In this document: piece by piece, positions 1 through 8,660 of the stretch | How the letters are laid out: every line of letters starts with the position of its first letter | How positions within the stretch are numbered: position 1 is the stretch's first letter | Assembly: GCA_903886485.1 (NCBI GenBank) | Contig: CAISMH010000019.1 | Location: 310,001-374,000, forward strand | DNA: 64,000 nucleotides | Source: an uncultured Burkholderiales bacterium | GTDB taxonomy: Bacteria; Pseudomonadota; Gammaproteobacteria; Burkholderiales; Burkholderiaceae_C | Direction of reading: 5' to 3' | The notes under the pieces: generated by a model | Database searches by the model: none | Told to the model about the DNA's origin: nothing | Seen by the model: only the letters and a program-made list of their open reading frames with translations | Program-made: the position numbers and the translations under genes

Positions 1-268
1 TTTTGACCCAGCGTTGCATGCGTTCAATCAGCACTTCGTTCTCGGTGCCGTGACGCATCATGTCCATCATGCGCAGCTCCAAGGCACGAATTTTTTCACG
101 CATCATTTCAGCTTGGCGTTCTTGCAAACTCACGGCGCGGTGGCTGTGTGGGCTGGTCAGTCTGACGGCCGACAAGAGCTCGGCGTGACGTTCAAAAAAA
201 TCTGGCGTGTTCACCAAAAAATTGGCGATGTCGTCTTCGGTGATGGGGTTCATGGCTGAGTGGGTCAT
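1..268 (-). CDS. DUF484 family protein, N-terminal part (cut by window edge)
   Basis: The reading frame runs off the left edge, so only the first 89 or so residues are visible. It opens with a short segment followed by a helix rich in Glu, Arg and Gln, and contains the 'NTPDFFERH' type motif near the N-terminus that is typical of DUF484 proteins. Members are cytoplasmic with a predicted GAF-like fold and unknown biochemical role. The ATG overlaps the dapF stop in an ATGA arrangement (265-268), implying translational coupling; an in-frame ATG at 253 is an alternative start. DUF484 between dapF and xerC is a common order in proteobacteria, so xerC probably lies just outside the window. Family assignment rests on sequence recognition and context. 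Confidence 0.8.
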   Translation of the reverse strand, partial: MTHSAMNPITEDDIANFLVNTPDFFERHAELLSAVRLTSPHSHRAVSLQERQAEMMREKIRALELRMMDMMRHGTENEVLIERMQRWVK

Positions 269-1158
269 AGGGTGTCCGGAATCGTGATTTCGCCTTGAAA
301 GACAGTGGTGGCGGGGCCCGTCATGCGCACGGGCGTGTCGCCGCCCTGCCATTCGATGGTGAGTGTGCCGCCGTGGGTTTGCACGGTCACGCGTGAATCC
401 AGCAAGCCCCAACGGATGCCCGTGACGACTGCGGCACAGGCGCCCGTGCCGCAGGCCAGGGTTTCACCGGCGCCGCGCTCAAACACGCGCAAACGCACTG
501 CGTCACGACGGGTCACTTGCATGAAGCCTGCGTTCACACGCTTGGGAAAAGCCGCGTGGTGTTCGATCAAAGGGCCTTGGGTCAGCACGGGGGCGGTGTC
601 CACATCGGTCACCACTTGCACGGCGTGGGGGTTGCCCATGGACACCACGCCCACAGTCACCGCGTCGCCGTTGCTCAGGCGGATTTGCCAAGCATCGGCG
701 TTGGATGTTGAAACAGGGCTCGCTTGACCCGTCAAATCCAAAGGCTCGGCCTGCGTTGCCACAAAAGGCACGTGAGGCAAGTCAAACACAGGTGCGCCCA
801 TGTCCACCGTCACTTGGCCATCTGGCATTTCTTGCAGGGTAATCACACCGCCATGGACTTTGACGCGCACAGTGGTTTTGTCGGTCAACCCTTGCTCGCG
901 CACGAAGCGCACGAAGCAGCGCGAGCCGTTACCACACTGCTCCACCTCGCCGCCATCGGCGTTGTGAATGAGGTATTCAAAGTCCACGTCGGGCTGCGGG
1001 GCTGGACGCACCGTGAGAATTTGGTCCGCACCCACACCAAAGTGGCGGTCGGCCAAAAAACGGTAGTGCGCAGGCGTGAGGTTCAGGCGCTGCGTGGTCT
1101 CGTCCAAGACCACGAAGTCGTTGCCAGCCCCCTGCATTTTGGTAAAGCGAATTCGCAT
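265..1158 (-). CDS. dapF: Diaminopimelate epimerase
   Basis: DapF interconverts LL- and meso-diaminopimelate in the cytoplasm, supplying lysine biosynthesis and peptidoglycan. The protein is 297 residues, a normal length, when started at the ATG at 1158, which gives the family N-terminus '[15 protein letters not shown]'; a longer frame reaches 1191 but adds residues that the family lacks. The two catalytic cysteines are visible as Cys75 in 'EQCGNGSRC' and Cys236 in '[12 protein letters not shown]', the acid/base pair of this cofactor-independent racemase fold. The stop overlaps the next gene (DUF484) by four bases, indicating an operon. Nothing looks damaged and assignment is very secure. Confidence 0.97.
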   Translation of the reverse strand: MRIRFTKMQGAGNDFVVLDETTQRLNLTPAHYRFLADRHFGVGADQILTVRPAPQPDVDFEYLIHNADGGEVEQCGNGSRCFVRFVREQGLTDKTTVRVKVHGGVITLQEMPDGQVTVDMGAPVFDLPHVPFVATQAEPLDLTGQASPVSTSNADAWQIRLSNGDAVTVGVVSMGNPHAVQVVTDVDTAPVLTQGPLIEHHAAFPKRVNAGFMQVTRRDAVRLRVFERGAGETLACGTGACAAVVTGIRWGLLDSRVTVQTHGGTLTIEWQGGDTPVRMTGPATTVFQGEITIPDTL

Positions 1159-1273
1159 GGGGTGATTATCGGGTACGAAGCGATCAAGCACATGGCTGTC
1201 ACTGAGTGGTCACCACTTTGCTTGGCTTGCCTTTATGCTGTGCACCTCAATTTTTAACCAACTTCCAATTCAT

Positions 1274-1831
1274 ATGCGCATTCCTGCTTGGACCCCCGAA
1301 CAAAAACATCAACCGCAAGACTTGGTGGATGCCATCCTCGCCCGTCGCGGCGGCGAACTGATGAACCTTGACCGGGCTTTGTTGTGGAGCGAGCCAGTCG
1401 CTCGCGGCTGGAACGTTTACATCAAAAACGTGCGTACCGGCCTCCCTACCAGCCGCAAGCTCTGCGAGCTGGGCATTTGCACCGTCGCCCTGCTGACCGG
1501 TGCGCACTACGAGTACCACCACCACGCGCCGGACTTCCTCTCCGCGGGTGGCACACAAGCGGAGCTAGATGGCTTGAACCGTGCGGTGCAAGCTGATGCG
1601 CGTCAACCCGTCACCGATGCAGCCCTGAGCGAAACAGAACGCCTCGTGGTGCAATACGCAGCGCAAATGACGCGCGATGTGCACGTCGAAGATGCCTTGT
1701 TCGCGGCCCTGAAAGCACGCTTCACCACCACTGAGTTGGTCGAACTGACCACCGCCATTGCCACTTACAACATGGTGGCGCGCTTTTTGGTGGCGTTGCA
1801 GATCACACCCGAGGGCGAAGCACCTCGTTGA
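1274..1831 (+). CDS. Carboxymuconolactone decarboxylase (CMD/AhpD-like) family protein
   Basis: The 185-residue protein is all-helical in character and carries the CMD-family signature around 'CELGICTVALLTGAHYEYHHH', in which a Glu and a Tyr-Glu/His cluster sit where the fold places its active-site residues. The CxxC of peroxidase-type AhpD proteins is not present, so an alkylhydroperoxidase role is unlikely. Enzymes of this fold act on gamma-carboxymuconolactone or related small acids, but the substrate here cannot be read from the sequence. The start at 1274 is preferred over an upstream in-frame ATG at 1235 because conserved sequence begins there ('MRIPAWTPEQ'). It is divergent from dapF and convergent with a Bug binding protein, so no operon partner is evident. 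Confidence 0.75.
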   Translation: MRIPAWTPEQKHQPQDLVDAILARRGGELMNLDRALLWSEPVARGWNVYIKNVRTGLPTSRKLCELGICTVALLTGAHYEYHHHAPDFLSAGGTQAELDGLNRAVQADARQPVTDAALSETERLVVQYAAQMTRDVHVEDALFAALKARFTTTELVELTTAIATYNMVARFLVALQITPEGEAPR

Positions 1832-1854
1832 TCGCCAAGCTAGCGCGTGATTGA

Positions 1855-2835
1855 TCAGTCGGCCTTGATGTTGTTGTCCTTCACCACCTTGGACCAAGTG
1901 GTCATTTGTTTGTCAATGAACGTGCTGGCTTGAGCGACTGTGCCACCGCTGACGTCAATGCCTTGTGCGTCCAACTTCTTGGCGACTTCTGGGTTCTTCA
2001 GCACTTTGTTGAGTTCCTCGTTCATTCGCTTGACGATCTCAGGTGGCGTTTTGGCAGAGGCCATCACAGCCCACCAAGCAGGCGCATCAAAACCGGGATA
2101 GCCGTTTTCAGCAACGGTTGGCACGTTGGGTAAATCGGCGGCACGTTTGCTGCTGGTCACGGCCAAGGGGCGCATGCGACCGCTGTCAATGTGCGGCTTG
2201 GTCACAAACACCGAACCAATCGACAGGGGCACATGACCTGCGACAGCATCGCTCATCATGGGGCCGCCGCCTTTGTAGGGCACATGCGTCCACTCGACAT
2301 TGGCATTTTTAGCCAACAAGGCCATGGCCAAATGACCCAAACTGCCATTGCCAATCGAGCCAAAGCTGACGTTCTTTTTGGCTTTGGCCGCAGCGATCAC
2401 ATCGGCAAAGGTTTTGTATTCTGAGTTCACATTGGTCGCCAGCACCATGGGTGATGTGCCCACCAACACCAAAGGAATCAAGTCTTTCTTGCTGTCAAAC
2501 GGCATGCTGGGGTTAAGGCTTGGGTTCACGCCATGGGTGTCAAACACCACGGCAAAGGTATACCCATCCGCAGGGGCTTGCACCACAGCGGATGTACCGA
2601 TCACGCCCGATGCACCGCCACGGTTTTCCACAATCACCGTTTGTCCCAATTGCTGCTGCAGCGGCTGGGCAATGATGCGAGCGACTTGGTCTACCGATCC
2701 ACCCGGCGGGAACACGGCCACCAACTTGATGGCCTGCTTGCCCGGCCAAGCTTGCGCCATCGCGACCTGTGGCAGGTGAAGGGCAGCCAAAGTCATGGCC
2801 AAACTGAAAGCCATTTGAAAAGTACGTCGTTGCAT
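1855..2835 (-). CDS. Tripartite tricarboxylate transporter substrate-binding protein (Bug/TctC family)
   Basis: A periplasmic binding protein of 326 residues. Residues 1-28 form a signal peptide ending 'VAMAQA', followed by the family opening 'WPGKQAIKLVAVFPPGGSVD', the 'VENRGGASG' loop and the 'HVPYKGGGPMM' motif that line the ligand pocket. Bug proteins bind small carboxylates, amino acids or aromatic acids; most are orphans like this one, with no tctA/tctB membrane genes beside them. A strong ribosome-binding site (AGGAGG) precedes the ATG. The neighbours are divergent or convergent, so the gene is probably a single transcription unit. Ligand unknown. Confidence 0.93.
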   Translation of the reverse strand: MQRRTFQMAFSLAMTLAALHLPQVAMAQAWPGKQAIKLVAVFPPGGSVDQVARIIAQPLQQQLGQTVIVENRGGASGVIGTSAVVQAPADGYTFAVVFDTHGVNPSLNPSMPFDSKKDLIPLVLVGTSPMVLATNVNSEYKTFADVIAAAKAKKNVSFGSIGNGSLGHLAMALLAKNANVEWTHVPYKGGGPMMSDAVAGHVPLSIGSVFVTKPHIDSGRMRPLAVTSSKRAADLPNVPTVAENGYPGFDAPAWWAVMASAKTPPEIVKRMNEELNKVLKNPEVAKKLDAQGIDVSGGTVAQASTFIDKQMTTWSKVVKDNNIKAD

Positions 2836-2964
2836 CCGAGGAGCCTCCTGAACAATTTGAGTTGCACTTATTGTTGATGCAAGCAGGCCTCAAACTCTTG
2901 CGGACTTTACGCAAGGGTAAATACTCAGGCCGAAGCGTTTTGAAGGTTTCTCCATAATGCGCAG

Positions 2965-4635
2965 ATGGTTCGATCTACACAACTCCTCCATCCCCACAAA
3001 GAACCCGCACGCTTGCTGTCGGCGGCCACTGTCTTGTTGTTGCGCGACGGACCAGAGGGCCTAGAAGTCTTGATGACGCGCCGCGCCATGACCGCCAGTT
3101 TTGCGCCAGGCGCTTACGTGTTTCCGGGCGGCGGCATTGATGAGGCTGACGCGCAAGCTCATGCGCTCGCCAAGCGCCGTGCCACGCAAAGCGACTTGCA
3201 CCTGACCCAAGCCATTGCCGCGATTCGCGAAAGCTTTGAAGAACTCGGCATCTTGCTGGCGCGGCATGCCAACGGGCAAATGGCCCATGCCGCAGACTTG
3301 GCCGCACTCAACCGTCAAGCGAGTCCGGCCGATTTCGCCTCGCAGTGCGCCGCACGTGGGCTCACCTTGGCCGCGGACGAAGTGTTTGTTTTGGCCCACT
3401 GGATCACGGACCGAGACCTGCCTCGCCGCTTTGATGTGCCCTTCTTGGTCGCGCGCATGCCGGACGCACAAATACCAGTCGCGGATGAGAAGGAGCAGTT
3501 CGAGCCCGTGTGGGTGCGCCCAGCCGAAGCACTGGCGCGTCACGCACAAGGCAACTTCTTCATCATCTACCCGACCATTCGCACGCTGGAGCGTTTGCAA
3601 AACTACGCCACCGTGGACGATGTGCTGGCCGATTGCACCCGCGAACAGCCGTGGTTCACGAGCTGTCCGCGGGCTGGCTGGCTAGGTGGCAAAGAAGCCC
3701 GCTACATGGAGCATGAAGCGCCATTTGGTGAATTGGCCCTCACCTGCCCCGATGGGCAAATGCTGCACCACCTTGATTGGGTGAGTGACCAACCCGTGTG
3801 GCTGCTCAAAAACGTGCAACGCCTCACCGCACCCAATTCGGGCGTGATGACGGGCCCCGGCACCAACAGCTATTTGGTCGGTGACCCCGACACCGGCTAT
3901 GCCGCCATCGACCCGGGCCCTGCCGATGCTCAACACCTCGACCGCTTGTGGCGTGCCGCAGGTGGTCAGATTCGTTTCATCGTCTGCACCCACTCCCACC
4001 CCGACCATTCACCGGGTGCAGCGCCGCTGCAAACCTTCTGCGAACAGCACGGACACAAGCCTCCCATCCTTGGCCTTGCCTCGCAGCCCAGTGCGCGCGC
4101 ACACAGCGCCTTCACGCCTGATCGTGAACTGCGCGATGGAGAGCGACTGGTGTTGCATGGCACAGGCACCACCCACACCCTGCGCGTGGTCCACACCCCC
4201 GGTCACGCAGCCAACCACTTGTGCTTGGTACTGGAGGAAGATGGCTTGCTATTCAGCGGCGACCATGTGCTCAACGGCAGCACCACCGTGATCGACCCGC
4301 CGGACGGCCATATGAACGACTACCTGAACTCACTCGACAAGCTCATGGCAGCGTGTACGCAAGACCGTGTGGAATTTATCTTGCCCGCTCACGGCCATGT
4401 GCTGGGCAATTTGTGGGATGAGCCGCACGATGCACGCGCGTGCATCGCCCACCTCAAAACACACCGACTCAAACGCGAAGCCAAAATTTTGGGCGTCATG
4501 CAAAAACACCCAGAGGGCAGCATGGACGATTGGGTCAAACACGCCTATGACGATGTGCCGCCTCGCTTGTGGCCCGTGGCCATGCGCTCGTTGCTGGCCC
4601 ATGTAGAGAGAATTCAGAGCCTCACGAATGGATGA
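2965..4635 (+). CDS. NUDIX hydrolase / metallo-beta-lactamase fold fusion protein
   Basis: A 556-residue cytoplasmic protein with two domains. Residues about 15-245 are NUDIX-like: 'GGGIDE' at 55-60 and 'RESFEELG' at 88-95 supply the metal-binding Glu residues of the Nudix box, with a longer spacer than the canonical 23-residue box, as in the NUDT7/NUDT19 kind that act on CoA or large nucleotide substrates. Residues about 270-556 are a metallo-beta-lactamase fold with 'THSHPDHSPG' at 342-351, a second metal His in 'VVHTPGHAANH' and Asp in 'FSGDHVL', resembling LACTB2/glyoxalase II-like hydrolases. Substrates are unknown. It overlaps the 3' end of the convergent next gene by 14 bases. Domain calls are secure, joint function is not. 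Confidence 0.88.
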   Translation: MVRSTQLLHPHKEPARLLSAATVLLLRDGPEGLEVLMTRRAMTASFAPGAYVFPGGGIDEADAQAHALAKRRATQSDLHLTQAIAAIRESFEELGILLARHANGQMAHAADLAALNRQASPADFASQCAARGLTLAADEVFVLAHWITDRDLPRRFDVPFLVARMPDAQIPVADEKEQFEPVWVRPAEALARHAQGNFFIIYPTIRTLERLQNYATVDDVLADCTREQPWFTSCPRAGWLGGKEARYMEHEAPFGELALTCPDGQMLHHLDWVSDQPVWLLKNVQRLTAPNSGVMTGPGTNSYLVGDPDTGYAAIDPGPADAQHLDRLWRAAGGQIRFIVCTHSHPDHSPGAAPLQTFCEQHGHKPPILGLASQPSARAHSAFTPDRELRDGERLVLHGTGTTHTLRVVHTPGHAANHLCLVLEEDGLLFSGDHVLNGSTTVIDPPDGHMNDYLNSLDKLMAACTQDRVEFILPAHGHVLGNLWDEPHDARACIAHLKTHRLKREAKILGVMQKHPEGSMDDWVKHAYDDVPPRLWPVAMRSLLAHVERIQSLTNG

Positions 4636-5398
4636 CCGCGTCGTCTGTCGCCAGCGCTTGGGTGGCCAAAAATACCCGCGCCACGCTGGCTGAAATTTGC
4701 GTCCACGCCTCATCACTCCAATGCGCAGGCTTGTGTTTGCTGAACGTGAGTGGAGCGTGCTTCGAAAAATGATTCACCGCAAAAACAATGCAGTTGGTCG
4801 TCCCCGGTGCGTTGACGACCCACACCCCCTGATCGAAGATGGATTCCATGCGGTCCACATACACATCTCGGTAAGCGCTGAACCGATGCAAGTTCATCAC
4901 CGCCACTCCGCCCGATGTCAACACGCGATGGCAGTCTGAATAGAACTGCGTCGAACACAACTGCTCGGGCATCCCGTGCTGGTCGAAGCCATCCACAAAC
5001 ACCACGTCAAATTTTTGTTCCGTCTGCGCCATGAAATGCGCGGCATCCATGCGTAGCACTTGGAAGCGTGCATCGTCATCGGGGACACAGAAGTGGTGAC
5101 GCAACGCGATCACGTGCGGGTTGATCTCAACCACCGTGATGTGTGTGTTGGGCAAGTGTTTGTAACAAAACTTAGCCAACGAACCGCCGCCCAAGCCCAC
5201 CATCAACAGACGTTTGGGCTGCGGGTGAAACAACATCGCGCCCATCATCAAACGCGTGTACTCAAACTGCAACTCATCGGGTCGCGCCACGCTCATGCGG
5301 CTTTGAATGTCGACGTCAGAAAACACCATGGACTTGCTGAGTGCCGTCTCGTGCAAGATCGGCTGCTCGAAGTTGTCGGTGTGGGTGGGGTCTGACAT
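4622..5398 (-). CDS. Spermidine synthase-like (SpeE family) methyltransferase-fold protein
   Basis: The 258-residue protein has the Rossmann-type core of polyamine synthases: 'MVGLGGGSLAKF' at about 66-77 for the nucleotide-binding loop, 'VVEINPHVI' at about 89-97 with the ribose-binding Glu, and 'DVVFVDGFD' where aminopropyltransferases carry a catalytic Asp. It is somewhat shorter than classic SpeE (about 280-290) and lacks an obvious N-terminal beta domain, so it may be a diverged member rather than a true putrescine aminopropyltransferase. It starts 28 bases after the 3' end of rnpB on the same strand and may be cotranscribed with it. Cytoplasmic. Confidence 0.8.
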   Translation of the reverse strand: MSDPTHTDNFEQPILHETALSKSMVFSDVDIQSRMSVARPDELQFEYTRLMMGAMLFHPQPKRLLMVGLGGGSLAKFCYKHLPNTHITVVEINPHVIALRHHFCVPDDDARFQVLRMDAAHFMAQTEQKFDVVFVDGFDQHGMPEQLCSTQFYSDCHRVLTSGGVAVMNLHRFSAYRDVYVDRMESIFDQGVWVVNAPGTTNCIVFAVNHFSKHAPLTFSKHKPAHWSDEAWTQISASVARVFLATQALATDDAVIHS

Positions 5399-5426
5399 CT
5401 GCGGCCTTGAAGGGAGAAATAAAAGT

Positions 5427-5746
5427 GTGAAGCTCGCCGATACGCCGGATTCTGTGCACGCAAGTTGCCCTGCGCGTGACCGTCATTAATCTGGGCCGAG
5501 GGTCACCCACTCGGCTCGGTGCTACCTACCCGCCAACTCTGCGGAACCACATCAACATTGGCCTACTTGGTATTGCTGCGCGTAGAGATTGCCCGTTTCA
5601 CCCGCACTCAAGCGGCTCGTCTCTGTTGCTCTGATCCTCACCTCACGGTGGAGAGGTGTTACCTCTTACGCTGTCCTACGCAGTCCGGACGTTCCTCCAG
5701 TGCCTGGTTTCCCAGATTGCACCAGCGACGGCCTAGCGAGCTTCAC
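5427..5746 (-). ncRNA. rnpB: RNase P RNA (bacterial type A)
   Basis: Read on the minus strand this stretch has the hallmarks of RNase P RNA: an 11-bp P1 helix joining 5736-5746 with 5427-5437, the block GAGGAACGTCCGGAC near the 5' end, an ACAGAGA motif in the middle, GTGAAACGG, and AGAATCCGGCGTATCGG near the 3' end. It is the catalytic RNA that trims tRNA 5' leaders. About 320 nt is normal for a beta-proteobacterial type A RNA. The usual A-U pair at the start of helix P4 is a C-G pair here (bases at 5691 and 5443), a compensatory change. The ends are set from the P1 helix and could be off by a few bases. Confidence 0.96.
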
Positions 5747-5752
5747 GCCTTG

Positions 5753-5780
5753 ATTATCGGCTACTGCCGCTTGCCATGAA
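5753..5780 (-). promoter_or_regulatory. Predicted rnpB promoter straddling the integrase stop codon
   Basis: GATAAT (5753-5758, minus strand) sits 6-7 bases before the predicted rnpB 5' end and is a good -10 box. A weak -35 candidate, TTCATG (5775-5780), lies 16 bases further up inside the last codons of the integrase gene; TTGATT three to four bases further upstream is an alternative with a long spacer. The integrase therefore supplies or borders the promoter of an essential RNA. Confidence 0.5.
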
Positions 5781-7068
5781 TCAACGCGATATTCATTTCA
5801 GCGGACAAGGTGCTGGCATAAAACTTCTCAATCATCTCCACCGAGGTGCGGGCATTGCGCGCCAAGGTCAGAAGATCAATGTTGCCGCCATAGATCAAGC
5901 GAAACGTGATCGCGGTGTGGCGCAAGCTGTACAACGACCGATCCGTACCGTGCGGGCCCGCCTTCAAACCCAAGTCTTGCAATATCCAGTTGAAGCACCA
6001 GCCGGCAATATCCAAGACAGCGCGACGGTTGGTCACCTCGGGGAAAAACACAAAGTCATCGGGCCTTCCATAGCCACGCGCACGTTGGTAGTCCAGCAAG
6101 GCCGAATAAATTCGCACCGCTGGAGGCAAGCTCACTGTTGCGGCCTTGTGCCGTTTGACCTCTGGCAAATTCAGTCGCAGATATAAATAAGTCCCGCGAA
6201 TGATTTCGATGTGCTTGTTTTGAATTTGACGGATATCACCCGGACGCACAAAGGTGTAGACCATGAAGCGGATCAACCAATTCATCTCCACCGGCATCTG
6301 GTGGTAATCGCGCTTGATCCAAATCTTATGGTCCTGCGCCCAATCCGCATAACGACTGCTTCGTAACGCTTTAGATTTGCGCAGGATGGCTTTGTACTCG
6401 GTGAGCGTGAATGCCCCTCTGGAATTCGGTTGCGTCTTCAGCGCTGGGAACTCTGGGATGTTCTTGAGAATTTTTTTACGATGCAACAAGCGCAACACTT
6501 TTCTGACTTGCGCGATGTAGCCCTGCATCGTGGATGGGGAGAGTTTTTTCGTGGTCAAAAAGGCGATGAAGCTCTCTAGATCATCCACCTCAATTTTGTT
6601 GAGCGGACGTTGCTTGAAAAAATCAAACACCAGCCCTTCCAATCTGATTTTGCTCATCACGTAAGAGCCGTGCTTGATTTCGTCACGATGCACCTTTTCC
6701 AGCTCTGCCGACAGCACCTCTTCAATCAGATCGTGCAACAGTTGCTGGTTCTGCAAAGGGGTGAGTTCGGCCGACTTTGTCATAGGCGGCACATAGGAAC
6801 CAGACGCCTCAAAGTTATGAAAGAACACCTTGGCCAGACCTTGCGCCTCTTCAAAGTCCGTGGTTCTCAAACTTTGCATCGTGTATCGGCCTTGGTGATA
6901 AAACCGAAGCTGCCAGTACTTGCTGCCAGCGATGCGATAAATCTTCAACTTCATAGGCAAGCCATCAATACAAGTCATGCTCGACTTGATCGGCGCGTTG
7001 CGAACCCGAGGCAGAAAAAAATGCTCGTCGTTCACGGCACCCACGGGCAATGCGAAGTTTTGATTCAT
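5761..7068 (-). CDS. Tyrosine-type site-specific integrase (solitary)
   Basis: A 435-residue phage-type integrase. The N-terminal part (about 40-80) resembles an arm-type DNA-binding domain, about 125-205 is a SAM-like core-binding domain, and the C-terminal half is the catalytic domain: Arg in 'FVRPGDIRQI', Lys in 'EVKRHKA', the 'YSLRHTA' box with Arg-His (the first His of the usual HxxR motif is Tyr), and the nucleophile Tyr417 in 'EKFYAS'. The start at 7068 is chosen because GGAGGGGGG lies at 7072-7080. It ends 14 bases before rnpB and no other mobile-element genes are present, so it looks like the residue of an integrated element or an immobile domesticated copy. GC is lower than in its neighbours. 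Confidence 0.9.
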   Translation of the reverse strand: MNQNFALPVGAVNDEHFFLPRVRNAPIKSSMTCIDGLPMKLKIYRIAGSKYWQLRFYHQGRYTMQSLRTTDFEEAQGLAKVFFHNFEASGSYVPPMTKSAELTPLQNQQLLHDLIEEVLSAELEKVHRDEIKHGSYVMSKIRLEGLVFDFFKQRPLNKIEVDDLESFIAFLTTKKLSPSTMQGYIAQVRKVLRLLHRKKILKNIPEFPALKTQPNSRGAFTLTEYKAILRKSKALRSSRYADWAQDHKIWIKRDYHQMPVEMNWLIRFMVYTFVRPGDIRQIQNKHIEIIRGTYLYLRLNLPEVKRHKAATVSLPPAVRIYSALLDYQRARGYGRPDDFVFFPEVTNRRAVLDIAGWCFNWILQDLGLKAGPHGTDRSLYSLRHTAITFRLIYGGNIDLLTLARNARTSVEMIEKFYASTLSAEMNIALIHGKRQ

Positions 7069-7089
7069 AAACCCCCCTCCACCTCGCAT

Positions 7090-7262
7090 TGCACACGCGG
7101 GCGTTTTTCACCGCAGCGATGCGGTAAATCGCTTATTAACAAAAACAATAAATATACGACTAAAATGCTCATAGTTAATAATTTTAACAAGTTATGCACT
7201 TCAGGTGATTTTAAATTAATTTCATTTTAAGTCAATCACTTATATGGATGGTGAAGGGGTAA
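7090..7262. other. A/T-rich intergenic region between integrase and porin
   Basis: This stretch of about 170 bases is strikingly A/T-rich compared with its surroundings and contains several TATAAT/TTAACA-like strings in both directions, for example around 7130-7165. It probably carries the divergent promoters of the integrase and the porin. I see no tRNA, terminator or clear direct repeat in it. The composition change coincides with the integrase start and may mark the edge of acquired DNA. Confidence 0.4.
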
Positions 7263-8624
7263 TTGTCAATAACCCTCGTTGCACTTGCTGCAATTTCCTC
7301 CATCTATGCTACTACTTCTGTATTAGCGCAATCAACCGTTGAAATCTATGGCCGAGCACATGTTGGCTACGATGCAATTTACAAAACGACCGGCGGCACA
7401 GCTACCCCAGGTGGCGGCGCCTCAACTTCAGCAGAAGGTGGCGGCGCAGTAATTCCAGCCAATACTGCTTATGAAGTACAAAACCGTCGCCGTGTTGCTG
7501 ACGATGGTTCGCGCATTGGTTTTCGCATCAACGAGGACTTAGGTGGTGGCTTATCTGCGAAATCCGTGATTGAAACGGGTATCAACATCGATACAGCCAC
7601 AGGAAACGGTCAATCGGATATGCCTAACTCTGGCACTGGTTTCTTAGGCTCACGCGACGCATGGGTGGGCTTGAGCAACGCCACAGGCGACATCCGCTTG
7701 GGTCGCCAAAACGTATTCTGGAGTAACGGTGCCATTGAAGATGTGAGTGCAAACCGCATTCACTTCGCGATCAACGGCATGTACACATCGCCATCCTCTG
7801 GCTGGATTGCCAATCCGATGGCACGCGTGGAAAACACCGTGAAATTCGTTGGCAACTCGGCACTCGGCCCTTTTGCTGGCTCTGAGTTCTGGTTTTCACA
7901 TCCAAGCGCAGCAGAGTCAGGATCCCCCAACGCTTTGAACACAGCCAACCCTACGGGTGAAGCCAAAGCCAAAGCACAAGGCTTGACTCTGAAATTCAAC
8001 CAAGGCCCTTGGGCGGCTCAATTTGACTACGGCAAGTTCACATCACAGTTGAACGGCGTAGGGACAGCCACTGGCCAAACTTTCTCGGCAGCTGAAATTG
8101 CCGCAGGTACAGCTGCTGCTAAAACACTCGACAACTCCATCAAAGCGCAGAAGTTGGGCCTTGCCTACAGCTACGCAGAGGGCAGCAAGGTGTATTTCAT
8201 TAACTCACGCTTCCAGCAAACTTTCTCAGATCCAGTCGCCAGTGCAAACGTTATTGCGGTGACAGCAGCGCCCGGTACCAACACGCTGCTCGGCGTTCAA
8301 GGGGGTGATCGCAAGCAAAGCAGCAACTTGTTTGGTGTGCAGCATCGCTTAGGTAATTGGGAGTTGCACGCTGTGTATGCGAAGCAAGGCGATGTGTCCA
8401 TTGGCAATGTTGGCAATGCCGATGATTCAGGTTCTAAAGCCTACACATTGGGTGCTCGCTATGACTTGAGCAAACGTACTGCGATCACAACTGCGTACAC
8501 GCAAATTAAGAACGGTGCTCAGAACAACATCAACAACTCAGGTGGCGGTCAATCGTCTGTTGCAGCCCTTGGTTACGGTGCCAAGTTGACACAGTTCGGT
8601 GTTTCCATCTTGCACAACTTCTAA
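7263..8624 (+). CDS. Outer-membrane porin (Gram-negative trimeric porin family)
   Basis: A 453-residue beta-barrel porin: a hydrophobic signal segment ending 'VLAQS' at about residue 24, then 'TVEIYGRAHVGYDA', the loop-rich middle with 'SRIGFRINEDLGGGLSAK', 'GSRDAWVGLS' and 'LGRQNVFW', and the closing C-terminal Phe ('FGVSILHNF') needed for Bam-dependent insertion. It forms a diffusion channel in the outer membrane. The N-terminus is odd: the only start available is TTG at 7263, immediately after an in-frame TAA, and the signal peptide lacks the usual Lys/Arg residues seen in the second porin ('MKKTLVAIAA'). AAGGGG at 7254-7259 is only three bases away from the TTG. The start may have been damaged by the adjacent integration, or the gene uses an unusual start. 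Confidence 0.88.
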   Translation: MSITLVALAAISSIYATTSVLAQSTVEIYGRAHVGYDAIYKTTGGTATPGGGASTSAEGGGAVIPANTAYEVQNRRRVADDGSRIGFRINEDLGGGLSAKSVIETGINIDTATGNGQSDMPNSGTGFLGSRDAWVGLSNATGDIRLGRQNVFWSNGAIEDVSANRIHFAINGMYTSPSSGWIANPMARVENTVKFVGNSALGPFAGSEFWFSHPSAAESGSPNALNTANPTGEAKAKAQGLTLKFNQGPWAAQFDYGKFTSQLNGVGTATGQTFSAAEIAAGTAAAKTLDNSIKAQKLGLAYSYAEGSKVYFINSRFQQTFSDPVASANVIAVTAAPGTNTLLGVQGGDRKQSSNLFGVQHRLGNWELHAVYAKQGDVSIGNVGNADDSGSKAYTLGARYDLSKRTAITTAYTQIKNGAQNNINNSGGGQSSVAALGYGAKLTQFGVSILHNF

Positions 8625-8660
8625 TCCCCACGCTGGCTAAGGCCAGTCAAGGATTTAAAA
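8625..8660 (+). repeat. Porin 3'-UTR hairpin, copy 1
   Basis: Immediately after the porin stop codon comes CACGCTGGCTAAGGCCAG followed by TCAAGGATTTAAAA. The CTGG...CCAG part can fold into a short hairpin. Nearly the same block follows the ompW remnant (25950-25979) and the second porin (26165-26194). Confidence 0.6.
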
